A stretch of DNA of 64,000 nucleotides from Rhodanobacter sp. (GCA_004298505.1 SCRO01000034.1:115100-179099); one strand, 5' to 3'; numbered from the stretch's first letter, positions 45,402-53,466 are shown. Made by a program: numbers and translations. Notes: generated by a model not told the origin, from the letters alone.

Positions 45402-46097
45402 CTACATGGCAGCCAGGCGGAACTGTTGGGTCTCGAGCGTGGCGATGATGGCTCGGCCCAGTTCCGATGGCATCGCCATGGCTTGCAGGCAATCGTTGCA
45501 GTGGCGCTCTTCGCGCAAAAGCGCGAGCCCTCGATCGAAATAATCCCGAATGGCCCGACCATACGCGGCCTCGGCTTTTTCCAGTGCGGCGGCAGGTATC
45601 GGGCCCCAGGCTTCGATCATCATGGCCAGATCGATCAGGTCGCGGCTCATCTGCGAGTGATCCAGCGCGCGGTCTGCATTGGCCAGCAATTTTTCTGCGT
45701 ACATATCGATGCGATCAAGTACGGGCACGCCCAGGTCGGGATCGAGCGCGCCACCTATAGGGATGCGTCCCTCCAATACAAACTCGACCCGGATCGGTAC
45801 TGCGTCGACTTCCAGATAGGCGGAAATCTTGTCGCGTTGGGTGCGCACGTCACGTAGATGGTTCATCGGCGAACGCAGAATGGCTCCCAGGGTGGGCGGC
45901 GTGATTGCATTGCGCAAAAGCCGGTAGCCGTCTTTGTCAGAGCACAGGAAATCGACGTCGATCGATTCGCGGTATTCGCCAAGCTTGAGTGCAATGGCGG
46001 TACCGCCGCCGAAGTAGCACTTGGCGCGCGTCAGAAGCTCGCCATCCATGTTGCGAAGAAGTTTGGCGATCGTTTGATGGCGCGGGCGCTCAAACAT
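45402..46097 (-). CDS. AbiEii/AbiGii-family nucleotidyltransferase toxin
   Basis: 231 residues. The toxin half of an AbiE-like module; such proteins carry a polymerase-beta-type nucleotidyltransferase fold. The core is CYFGGGTAIALKL (about 27-39) followed by YRESIDVDFLC, with paired Asp residues as metal ligands, and ISAYLEVDAVPIRVEFV (about 91-107) supplying the third carboxylate. The helical half contains YAEKLLANADR and DLIDLAMM. It overlaps the XRE gene by 8 bp and follows it in the transcript, antitoxin first. AbiEii in phage-defence AbiE systems modifies tRNA 3' ends in known cases. Whether this one does is unknown. Confidence 0.85.
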   Translation of the reverse strand: MFERPRHQTIAKLLRNMDGELLTRAKCYFGGGTAIALKLGEYRESIDVDFLCSDKDGYRLLRNAITPPTLGAILRSPMNHLRDVRTQRDKISAYLEVDAVPIRVEFVLEGRIPIGGALDPDLGVPVLDRIDMYAEKLLANADRALDHSQMSRDLIDLAMMIEAWGPIPAAALEKAEAAYGRAIRDYFDRGLALLREERHCNDCLQAMAMPSELGRAIIATLETQQFRLAAM

Positions 46098-46512
46098 GCA
46101 GGATCCCCTGACCGTATTTGTCGATCAACCGCTGCAGCAGGGTGCGCTCGTGCGTTGTCATGCCATCGGCGTCGATCGCGTCCCAGTGGCGTTCGTACAG
46201 CGCCAGTGCGTCGCGCTCGGCAAGCGTGACGGCACCGGGCCGATTCCAGGTCAGCCGCTTGAGCTGGGGATATTCGTCCAGGCGCACTTCGGCCGGCTTG
46301 ATCGTCAGCGCCAGATCCAGCGCATGCAGCCCGGCAGCATAGGCTGCCAGTGCCACGCCGGGCTTGCCTTGTTCCAGTTGGATCAGCTTTTGGCGACTCA
46401 AGCCGGCGCGCAGCGCCAGTTGAGCCTGGGTCAAGCCCTGCCGTTTGCGTTCGGCGCGCAAGGCTTCGCCGAACTGCTGGGTATATCGCATGCTGATGGA
46501 AGTCTTCGACAT
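46090..46512 (-). CDS. XRE-family antitoxin/regulator of the AbiEii toxin
   Basis: 140 residues from ATG 46512; ATG 46530 is possible but would place the start inside the operator. An N-terminal helix-turn-helix (about 10-65) contains LTQAQLALRAGLSRQKLIQLEQGKPG. The C-terminal half (KRLTWNRPGAVTLAERDALALYERHW) is the part expected to contact the toxin. Two operator-like palindromes sit immediately upstream, the first ending at the start codon, so autoregulation is likely. An XRE protein replacing the usual AbiEi antitoxin is a recognised but little studied arrangement. Confidence 0.85.
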   Translation of the reverse strand: MSKTSISMRYTQQFGEALRAERKRQGLTQAQLALRAGLSRQKLIQLEQGKPGVALAAYAAGLHALDLALTIKPAEVRLDEYPQLKRLTWNRPGAVTLAERDALALYERHWDAIDADGMTTHERTLLQRLIDKYGQGILHV

Positions 46513-46559
46513 GTCACCAATATATGACAATCCGGGTCGAGTGTCATGAATACGTGATA
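46512..46559. promoter_or_regulatory. Paired operator-like palindromes
   Basis: Two 18-bp sites of the same form: TGTCACCAATATATGACA (46512-46529) and TGTCATGAATACGTGATA (46542-46559). Both start TGTCA and end TGA(C/T)A around an AT-rich centre. Their centres are 30 bp apart, about three helical turns, and they cover the only space where the XRE-AbiEii promoter can be. The first site abuts the start codon. Confidence 0.65.
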
Positions 46560-46662
46560 TTTATGCTTCGCTCCAGCTGCGGTGCTCAAACCGTTTGCCG
46601 GAGCTGATTGGTGCCGAAGCCCGGCCGTTAGAAGCCGCTCTGCGCGTCGGTGACTCCAGGGT

Positions 46663-46896
46663 GTCCGCTTGCGGGTGTCGGATGACGGCGCGCTGTTCGT
46701 CATGCAGCGCTTCGATCTGCACAACGGCGAGCGCCTGGGTTTCGAGGACATGACGGTACTCATGGGCAAGCCGCGAGAGCCTACGGGGCACTACAAGTAC
46801 ACGGAGAGTTACGAGGCGGTTGCACGCTTCATCGCTGCGCTGTGTCGCGACAATGCGTTGGAGAGCTTGCAGCGATTTCACAGAAGAAGGGATTGA
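46663..46896 (+). pseudogene. hipA: hipA toxin fragment
   Basis: About 77 codons reading RLRVSDDGALFVMQRFDL, GERLGFEDMTVLMG and YKYTESYEAVARFIAALC. This is the central region of HipA-family Ser/Thr kinases (the xxRFD...GFEDM segment before the kinase core). An intact HipA has about 400-440 residues. Here both the N-terminal lobe and the catalytic C-terminus are absent, and the frame stops at 46896 after unrelated residues. No hipB is present. Confidence 0.7.
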
Positions 46897-46924
46897 GGCA
46901 AGTGATTGAGCAGTGGAGATAGCC

Positions 46925-47215
46925 ATGAAAAAAGAACTTTTCAAAGACCTGCTTCAGAGCGTCACCTAGATGGATGAAATCCGTCGAGGCGAGCGAGCTC
47001 CGTCGCGCGAGACCTACGTTGCGTCTGAGCAGGTAAAACGCATCCGCTCGCTTACCAAACTCTCTCAAGCCAAGTTTGCGAAGGTCGTTGACGTGGAACT
47101 TGGCACGCTTCAGAACTGGGAGCAGGGGCGCCGCCATCCGACCGGCCCGACAAGAGCATTGTTGCGTGCCATCGAGAAAGATCCGCAGCACGTACTTGCG
47201 GCGCTGCTTGACTGA
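46925..47215 (+). pseudogene. NadS-like XRE antitoxin with an amber stop
   Basis: From ATG 46925 the frame reads MKKELFKDLLQSVT, then TAG (46967-46969), then continues MDEIRRGERAPSRETYV and the helix-turn-helix LSQAKFAKVVDVELGTLQNWEQGRRHPTG to 47215. The family normally reads straight through (…SLTQMDEI…), so the TAG is probably a CAG-to-TAG change. The codon directly after the stop is ATG, so the 81-residue remainder (46970-47215) could be made by reinitiation. The cognate RelE-type toxin is missing. Confidence 0.75.
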
Positions 47216-47264
47216 AGTCGAGACACGCTGCCAGCCAGGGTACAGCTCGGCCATGGTGGCTGGT

Positions 47265-47352
47265 TCAGGCGCCGATCAAGCTCTCCGCGGGAATACCGAG
47301 GTTTCGATGCAGGTTGCGGATCATTTCGCGTTGCGGATGGGATGGATGTTCA
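47265..47352 (-). pseudogene. Collapsed higA-like antitoxin
   Basis: On the minus strand ATG 47353 overlaps the higB stop (ATGA) and reads MNIHPIRNAK before a stop. In another frame the sequence continues REMIRNLHRNLGIPAESLIGA, the usual last helix of HigA-type antitoxins, ending at 47265. The two ends are joined without the middle 60-70 residues (the helix-turn-helix) and out of frame. Confidence 0.65.
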
Positions 47353-47500
47353 TGTCTTCTCCACGGTGGCGGCATCGACTTGGTTGTATTGAGCATGAGT
47401 GCCGACGAACTTGATGTAGATCGCCCGAAAGCGATAGGCCACGGCAACGATGAGCCGGTAGTCGTTGCCCTTGTGTATCGGCCAATTGCCTGTCAACGAC
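47350..47500 (-). pseudogene. higB toxin C-terminal half
   Basis: Minus-strand frame reading KGNDYRLIVAVAYRFRAIYIKFVGTHAQYNQVDAATVEKT and a stop at 47350-47352. The KGNDYRLI...VGTHAQYN signature is that of HigB-family mRNA interferases. Upstream residues do not match the family and have no start codon, so the N-terminal half (about 45 residues) is lost. It is followed by a collapsed higA, as in a normal higBA operon. Confidence 0.68.
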
Positions 47501-47586
47501 TCGGCTGATTGCCGTGTTTTGCTCGGGCCGATTGTGCGTATTGAGTGGCCTCCGACAGCTAAAGTCTCGGCGCCAATCAGGAATGC

Positions 47587-47700
47587 TTATGCTGCCGGTG
47601 CAGCGTGCAGCTGAACTCCCAATGCGCGGGTGACCGCAAGAATCGTGGAGAAATCGGGGTTGCGCTGGCCGGATATGTTTGCGCAGGCTGCGAGCGATGC
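47587..47700 (-). pseudogene. C-terminus of another HTH antitoxin
   Basis: Minus strand: SLAACANISGQRNPDFSTI then LAVTRALGVQLHAAPAA and a stop at 47587-47589. The NP(D/E)F.TIL.V.RALG...H pattern is the end of addiction-module antidotes of the HigA/DNA-binding type. The N-terminal two thirds are missing; the S9 peptidase gene starts 99 bp away on the other strand. Confidence 0.6.
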
Positions 47701-47798
47701 AACTGAAAGTCCGCGCACAGGCCTGGGTGCCTCAAGGCTTGCCTGTTGCGAGGCAGCCTCGTACCGTCACCGTTTCGACTCGAACCGCAGGAATCCCC

Positions 47799-49931
47799 AT
47801 GAAACCGCTGATAGCCGCCTTGCTGCTTGCCTTGGTTGCCTCGCCTGCGCTAGCCGGCGATGTCGTCGACACCAGTTTCGCCAAGGCGCAGGGGCCGCAT
47901 GCGTTCAATGTGCGCGATCTGGTGATGATGCAGCGGGTCAGCGACCCGCAGCTGTCGCCGGATGGGCGCTATGCGGCGTTCGGCGTGCGCAGCACGGATT
48001 ACGCGGCAAACAAGGGCGTCAACGCGATCTATGTGCTGGACCTGGCGCGCAAGGGCGCCAAGCCGGTGAAAGTGGTTGACAAGGGCTCGTCGGCACGCTG
48101 GTCGGCGGATGGGCGTAGCCTGTATTTCATTGCGCCCGCGAAGGACGTGGCGCAACTGTGGCGGGTTGACCTGGGCGGCAAGGCTGGCTTGAACCTGGCT
48201 GGCCACGCGACCGCGGTGCAGGTCAGCCGTGGGCCGCTCGACATCAACGACTACAAGTTGTCGCCTGATGGCAAGCAGGTGCTGCTCTCGTATGGCGTGT
48301 TCACCGATTGCGCCACGCTAGCGTGCACCGAGCAGCGCATTGAGACGCGCAAGCGGGACAAGGCCAGCGGCACGCTGTACAAGAAGCTGTTCGTGCGGCA
48401 TTGGGATACCTGGTCGGATGGGCGGCGCAACCAGCTGTTCGTGGGCAGCTTCGGTGCGGACGGGAAGTTGCCGGCCGAGCCGACCGTGCTGACCCGCGGC
48501 ATCGACGGCGACGTGCCCAGCAAGCCGTTCGGCGACGCCCGCGAGTTTGCCTTCGCGCCGGATGGCAAGAGCGTGTACTTCGACGTGCGTATCGCCGGTA
48601 CCAGCGAGCCGTGGTCGACCAATTTCGACATCTATCGCGTGTCGGTGGATGGCTCGACCAAGCCGACCAACCTCACCGCGGCAAACAAGGCGTGGGATGC
48701 GTACCCGGTGCCTGCGCCCGACGGCAAGACGCTGTATTACCTGGCGATGAAAACCCCGGGCTTCGAGGCGGACCGTTTCGCGATCAAGGCGATGGACCTG
48801 GCCACGGGTGCGGTCCACGAGGTCGATCCGCAGTGGGATCGCTCGCCGGGTGACCTGGCGGTTTCGGCCGACGGCAAGACCCTGTACGCCACCGCCGACG
48901 ACGAGGGCCAGCATCCATTGTTCGCGATCGACCCGGCCAATGGCCAGGTGCGCAACCTGTCCGGGGCAGGCACCGTCAACAGTTTCTCGCTGGCGGCTGG
49001 CAAGCTGTTGCTGGCGCGTGATGACCTGCAGCGACCAGCCGACCTGTACCTGGCCAAGGCCGGTGGTGCCGGCCTGAAACAGGTCACCCACTTCAACGCC
49101 GGGGATCTGAAAAGCGCCAGGGTTGGCGACTTCCAGTTCTTCACGTTCCCGGGCTGGAACAACGAGACCGTGCAGGGTTACGTGGTCAAGCCGGTCGACT
49201 ACCAGAAGGGCAAGACCTATCCGGTCGCGTTCATCATCCACGGCGGCCCGCAGGGTGCGATGAGCAACGGCTGGAGCTATCGCTGGAATCCGCAGACCTA
49301 TGCCGGCCAGGGTTTTGCCGTGGTCACCATCAACTTCCACGGTTCCACCGGCTATGGCCAGAAGTTCACCGATTCGATTTCCGGGGACTGGGGCGGCAAG
49401 CCGCTGGAGGACCTAAAGCTGGGCTGGAAGGCTGCGCTGGGCAAGTACAAGTTCCTCGACGGCGACCGCGCCTGCGCGCTGGGCGCCAGTTACGGCGGCT
49501 ACATGGTGTACTGGATGGCCGGCGTGTGGAACCAGCCGTGGAAGTGCATGGTTGACCACGACGGCGTGTTTGACGCGCGCATGATGTATTACGCCACCGA
49601 GGAATTGTGGTTCGAGGAAAAGGAGAATGGTGGCCCGCAGTACGAGGTGCCGCAGAACTACGAGAAGTTCAACCCGATCGACCACGTCAAGGACTGGCGC
49701 GTGCCGATGCTGGTGGTGCACAGCGGTGACGATTTCCGCATCCCGATCACGCAGGGCCTGGGCGCCTTCACGGCGCTGCAGCGTCGTGGCATCCCCAGCG
49801 AATTCCTCACCTTCCCCGACGAGAACCACTGGGTGCTGAAGCCGCACAACAGCGTGCAGTGGCATGACACGGTAAATGCGTGGCTGAAGAAGTGGACGGT
49901 GGAGGATGCCGGGCCGACGGCATCGAAGTAA
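47799..49931 (+). CDS. Secreted S9-family prolyl oligopeptidase-like peptidase
   Basis: 710 residues from ATG 47799, which gives a clean signal peptide (PLIAALLLALVASPALA); the frame is open further upstream. An N-terminal beta-propeller (about 60-440, with repeated LSPDGRY/FAPDGKSVYF strands) precedes the alpha/beta-hydrolase domain. The nucleophile Ser is in LGASYGGYM (about 564), the Asp in VVHSGDDFRIP (about 646), and the His in DENHWVL (about 676). Periplasmic enzyme related to DPP5 and acylaminoacyl peptidases that cleave short peptides. It stands alone behind the toxin-antitoxin debris. Confidence 0.93.
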   Translation: MKPLIAALLLALVASPALAGDVVDTSFAKAQGPHAFNVRDLVMMQRVSDPQLSPDGRYAAFGVRSTDYAANKGVNAIYVLDLARKGAKPVKVVDKGSSARWSADGRSLYFIAPAKDVAQLWRVDLGGKAGLNLAGHATAVQVSRGPLDINDYKLSPDGKQVLLSYGVFTDCATLACTEQRIETRKRDKASGTLYKKLFVRHWDTWSDGRRNQLFVGSFGADGKLPAEPTVLTRGIDGDVPSKPFGDAREFAFAPDGKSVYFDVRIAGTSEPWSTNFDIYRVSVDGSTKPTNLTAANKAWDAYPVPAPDGKTLYYLAMKTPGFEADRFAIKAMDLATGAVHEVDPQWDRSPGDLAVSADGKTLYATADDEGQHPLFAIDPANGQVRNLSGAGTVNSFSLAAGKLLLARDDLQRPADLYLAKAGGAGLKQVTHFNAGDLKSARVGDFQFFTFPGWNNETVQGYVVKPVDYQKGKTYPVAFIIHGGPQGAMSNGWSYRWNPQTYAGQGFAVVTINFHGSTGYGQKFTDSISGDWGGKPLEDLKLGWKAALGKYKFLDGDRACALGASYGGYMVYWMAGVWNQPWKCMVDHDGVFDARMMYYATEELWFEEKENGGPQYEVPQNYEKFNPIDHVKDWRVPMLVVHSGDDFRIPITQGLGAFTALQRRGIPSEFLTFPDENHWVLKPHNSVQWHDTVNAWLKKWTVEDAGPTASK

Positions 49932-49980
49932 CGGTAGCTTGTAGCCGCTCTGCGCGGAAGCTGTCTCTTGATCACATCTG

Positions 49981-50087
49981 GCGAGAGCCGGCGGGCGGTG
50001 CCCTCCCTACGGTGCGGCGAGAGGGGGCGGGCGGTGCCTGCCCTACGGCGCGGCAACAAGCGGCGGGCGGTGCCCGCCGGCTCTCGC
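49981..50087. repeat. Three-unit GC-rich repeat with 16-bp inverted ends
   Basis: Three imperfect copies of GGCGGGCGGTGCCxxCCCTACG-type units lie head to tail, and the outer ends form a perfect inverted repeat GCGAGAGCCGGCGGGC / GCCCGCCGGCTCTCGC (49981-49996 with 50072-50087). It lies between the convergent S9 peptidase and mutY genes. An extra GTAG-headed hairpin half (GTAGCCGCTCTGCGCGG) is at 49940-49956. Confidence 0.75.
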
Positions 50088-50142
50088 CACGGTATTCAAC
50101 CGAGATCTGATCAAGCGACAGCTCACCTGCCAGGGAACTCCC

Positions 50143-51255
50143 TCAGGTCGCCAACAACAGAGGGGTTTGCGTTTGCCGAGCTTTGCGGTCGCCCATTTCC
50201 AGCAGCAGCTTGCGCACCGGTGCCGGCAGGCCGAGCGCATCGAGTTCACTCATGCCGCACCAGCGCAAATGCGGGTTGTCACCGACACCATGCCGCGCTG
50301 ACGCGTGATCGAACAACAACGGCTCGATGTTCAATCGATAGTGGCTGAACACGTGGGTGAAAGGCGCGAGTGCCTGCGCGTCGTCGATGCGCGCAAGCTG
50401 CCCGGCGATGCGCCAGGCAGCTTGTGGGTCGGTGGCTTCAGGTAGGCTCCACAACCCGGACCACACGCCTTGCGTGCCGCGTCGTTCCAGCAGGATGCGT
50501 TGCTGTTTGTCGCGCAACACGAGCATCACGGTGGCACGGATGGGGATGGTCTTGCCAGTCTTGCGCGTCGGCAGTTGCGCGCTGAGGCCGTCGCGATATG
50601 CAACGCAAGCGGTGGCGAGCGGGCAGGTTTCGCAGCGCGGGCGCGAGCGCACGCAGACGGTGGCGCCGAGATCCATGATGGCCTGGGTGTAGTCGGCGAC
50701 GCGGCGCTGCGGGGTATGCGCTTCGGCGTGCAGCCACAGTTGCTGTTCGACCGCGCTGCCGGCGGGATCGCCGTGGATGCCGTGGTAGCGGGTCAGCACG
50801 CGCTTGACGTTGCCGTCGAGGATCGCAAAGCGCAGGCCGTGCGCCTGGGCCAGGATGGCACCGGCGGTGGAGCGGCCAATGCCGGGCAGGGACTTCAGCG
50901 CCGCGAAGTCGCACGGCAGTTTGCCGCCGTGTTGCTCGACACAAATCTGCGCGGCCTGGTGCGCGAAGCGCGCGCGGCGGTAGTAGCCCAGCCCCGACCA
51001 CAGCACCAGCACGGTGTCCTCGTCAGCCGCGGCGAGATCGCGCAAGGTCGGTAGCGCGGCCACAAAGCGCTCGAAATAGCCGACTACGGTGGCGACCTGG
51101 GTTTGCTGCAGCATCACCTCGGACAGCCATACGGCGTAGGCATCGCGCTGGCCCGGTGCGGTTTCGCGCTGCCACGGCAGGCCCTTGCGGCCGTGCCGGT
51201 CGAACCAGCGCAGCAACCGACTGGACAAACTGGCGCTCATGGATGCTTGGCTCAT
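50143..51255 (-). CDS. mutY: A/G-specific adenine glycosylase
   Basis: 370 residues. Removes A mispaired with 8-oxoG. The N-terminal HhH-GPD domain has VMLQQTQVATVVGYFERF (about 48-65), the hairpin SLPGIGRSTAGAIL and the catalytic Asp in ILDGNVKRVL. The [4Fe-4S] ligands are C-x6-C-x2-C-x5-C in CVRSRPRCETCPLATAC (about 200-216). The C-terminal MutT-like domain recognises 8-oxoG (VMLVLRDKQQRILLERR). Position 12 bp from the AsmA-like gene in the same direction suggests an operon ftsY-asmA-mutY. Confidence 0.96.
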   Translation of the reverse strand: MSQASMSASLSSRLLRWFDRHGRKGLPWQRETAPGQRDAYAVWLSEVMLQQTQVATVVGYFERFVAALPTLRDLAAADEDTVLVLWSGLGYYRRARFAHQAAQICVEQHGGKLPCDFAALKSLPGIGRSTAGAILAQAHGLRFAILDGNVKRVLTRYHGIHGDPAGSAVEQQLWLHAEAHTPQRRVADYTQAIMDLGATVCVRSRPRCETCPLATACVAYRDGLSAQLPTRKTGKTIPIRATVMLVLRDKQQRILLERRGTQGVWSGLWSLPEATDPQAAWRIAGQLARIDDAQALAPFTHVFSHYRLNIEPLLFDHASARHGVGDNPHLRWCGMSELDALGLPAPVRKLLLEMGDRKARQTQTPLLLAT

Positions 51256-51266
51256 GCTGCCCCGCG

Positions 51267-52355
51267 CTACTTGCTTGCCACGGGAACGGCCGGCGTGGCG
51301 CTGGTGCCGACTGCTGCCGGTACGCCGTCGCCGGCCTGCATGGTGAGCCCTTCGATGTGCACGCCGCCGACGTCGATGGTGTCGAACTGGGCACGACCAC
51401 TACCGGGCGGTACAGCCAGTGGCTGGCCTTGCGGATCAACCAGTTGGCCCCACCAGCGCGCCAGTGCCAGCGGTGGCAGGCGCAGGTTGGCGTGGCTGCC
51501 GGGGCCGTCGAGTTTCAGCACCAGCAGCAACGGGTTGTTCTGGTTGGCCGGGGTCAGTACCAGCGAGATGTCGTACTGGCCGGCAGCAGCGCGGTTGAAC
51601 GTGCCGGCGAGGCTGGCCGCCGCGTCCGCGGCGCCGTGCCAGTGCGCCCGGCCGTTGAGCGCCATCGTCATGTTGCCAGCCTGCGACAAGTGCAGGCTGA
51701 TGTTGTCCAGTTGCAGGGTGTTGCCTTTGATGCGCGGTGTTGCCGACAGTTGCAGCCACCAGGGTACACCGGCAGCGGTGGCAGTCACGTTGAGTGGAAA
51801 TGGCTGGCCGGAAACCAGGCTGCCGGCGCGGAGCGAGAGGTTGTCCAGCAGTACCTCGTTGCCGCGCACCACGCTGCCATGGGTGATTTCGACGCCGGTG
51901 TCGATGCGCGGAATATTCGGCGCTGCGTTTTCCGGCTGGGCCGGCAGCTCGGCCATCCAGGCCTGCAATGCATCCAGGTCGACCCGCGGCGAATCGATCT
52001 GCAATTGCGAAATCACGGTGGGCCCGCCGAACAAGGTGTGCCACGGCAAGGCCAGGTGACCGCGTGCGGCGAGCAGGATCGGTGCGTTGGCACCCTCGGC
52101 GCTGAGTGTGATGCCCTCCAGCTCAAGCGCCGGCCGCGGAAACAGGCTGGGGCTGGCCGGGCTGGCCAGGCGCAGATCCAGGCCGGCGGAATGTGCCTGG
52201 GTTTGCAGCATGGCGGTGAAGCGATCGGGCTGCAGCAGCAGGTAAACGACGACGATCACGGTGAGCGTCGCCGCAGCGGCGAGCGCACCGAGCACCAGCA
52301 GGATCAGCCGCAGTCGGCGCGACCCCGGCTTGGCCCGCTGGCTGCTTTCAGCCAC
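51267..52355 (-). CDS. AsmA-like membrane-anchored protein
   Basis: 362 residues from GTG 52355, which overlaps the ftsY stop by 8 bp; upstream in-frame starts lie deep inside ftsY. An N-terminal transmembrane helix (about 15-38, LILLVLGALAAAATLTVIVVVYLLL) is followed by a beta-rich periplasmic region with repeats of AsmA type (SPSLFPRPALELEGITLSA, GPTVISQLQIDSPRVDLDAL). AsmA-like proteins belong to the repeating beta-groove bridge proteins implicated in phospholipid traffic to the outer membrane. This one is shorter than E. coli AsmA (about 617). Confidence 0.85.
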   Translation of the reverse strand: MAESSQRAKPGSRRLRLILLVLGALAAAATLTVIVVVYLLLQPDRFTAMLQTQAHSAGLDLRLASPASPSLFPRPALELEGITLSAEGANAPILLAARGHLALPWHTLFGGPTVISQLQIDSPRVDLDALQAWMAELPAQPENAAPNIPRIDTGVEITHGSVVRGNEVLLDNLSLRAGSLVSGQPFPLNVTATAAGVPWWLQLSATPRIKGNTLQLDNISLHLSQAGNMTMALNGRAHWHGAADAAASLAGTFNRAAAGQYDISLVLTPANQNNPLLLVLKLDGPGSHANLRLPPLALARWWGQLVDPQGQPLAVPPGSGRAQFDTIDVGGVHIEGLTMQAGDGVPAAVGTSATPAVPVASK

Positions 52356-53466
52356 GCCCGACACTTTCCGGCAGCAGTCCATCGACGAACGCCGCGGCCT
52401 CGAAGCTGCGCAGGTCGGTGGCGGTTTCGCCCAGCCCGACGAAGCGGATCGGCAGGCCGAATTCGCGCGCCAGCGCAAACACCACGCCGCCCTTGGCGGT
52501 ACCGTCGAGCTTGGTCACCACCAGACCGGTGACGCCTGCGATCTGACGGAACTGACGCACCTGGCTGATCGCATTCTGGCCGGTAGTACCGTCGATCACC
52601 ATCAGCACTTCGTGCGGCGCGTCAGGGTCGAGCTTCTTCAGCACGCGAACGATCTTGCCCAGCTCGTCCATCAGCCCACCCTGGGTATGCAGCCGGCCGG
52701 CGGTGTCGGCGATGAGTATGTCGATGCCGCGCGAGCGAGCCGTCTGCAGGGCGTCGAAGATCACGCTGGCGGCGTCCGCATCCTGCCCTTGTGAAATCAC
52801 CGGCACCTGGTTGCGCTCGCCCCAGGCCTTGAGTTGCTCGACCGCGGCGGCGCGGAAAGTATCGCCGGCGGCCAGCATCACCGCGTGTCCCTCGTCGCGC
52901 CAGCGACGGGCCAGCTTGCCGATGGTGGTGGTCTTGCCGACACCGTTGATGCCGACCACCAGAGTCACGAACGGCTTGCGGCCCTCGACCTGCAGCGACT
53001 GCTGGACCGGCTCGAGCAGGCTGACCAGTGCCTGGCGCAGCGCCGCCAGCAGGGCCGGGGCGTCGGCGAACTCGCGCTTGTGCATGCGTTTGCGCAAGGC
53101 CTCGACCAGCTCGGTGCTGGCCTCGACGCCGACGTCGGCGGTGATCAGGATGGTTTCCAGCTCGTCGAGCAGGTCATCGTCGAGCTTGGGGTGGCGCACG
53201 AACAGTGCGCCGAGGTTGCGTGAGAAAGCGCTGGCGGACAAGCGTTCGCGCCAGCTGCGTCTGGCCGGGGCTGCCGCCGTGGGTGCCACGAAACGTTCGG
53301 TTTGCGGCTGGGTGTCGGCGGGCGAGGGGATTTCCGCCAGTGCTTCGCGCAGCAGTGGATGGCTTTCCGGCACGCCGGCACCGGCGGGTGCCTCCGCTGT
53401 GGCCGGGTTCGCTTGTTTCGCGGCGGCTTGTGCTGCAGCGGGCTTTTTCTTCCAGAACTTGAGCAT
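52348..53466 (-). CDS. ftsY: Signal recognition particle receptor FtsY
   Basis: 372 residues. The SRP receptor GTPase that docks ribosome-nascent-chain complexes at the membrane. A Lys/Ala/Pro-rich acidic-poor A region (1-80) leads to the N domain (about 85-160) and the G domain: GINGVGKTTTIGKLA (about 178-192), DTFRAAAVEQL, DTAGRLHTQGGLMDEL, TKLDGTAKGGV, and the closing GLGE. Length is typical of the Xanthomonadales form, whose A domain is short. Divergent from rsmD, as in many gammaproteobacteria. Confidence 0.97.
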   Translation of the reverse strand: MLKFWKKKPAAAQAAAKQANPATAEAPAGAGVPESHPLLREALAEIPSPADTQPQTERFVAPTAAAPARRSWRERLSASAFSRNLGALFVRHPKLDDDLLDELETILITADVGVEASTELVEALRKRMHKREFADAPALLAALRQALVSLLEPVQQSLQVEGRKPFVTLVVGINGVGKTTTIGKLARRWRDEGHAVMLAAGDTFRAAAVEQLKAWGERNQVPVISQGQDADAASVIFDALQTARSRGIDILIADTAGRLHTQGGLMDELGKIVRVLKKLDPDAPHEVLMVIDGTTGQNAISQVRQFRQIAGVTGLVVTKLDGTAKGGVVFALAREFGLPIRFVGLGETATDLRSFEAAAFVDGLLPESVGRG

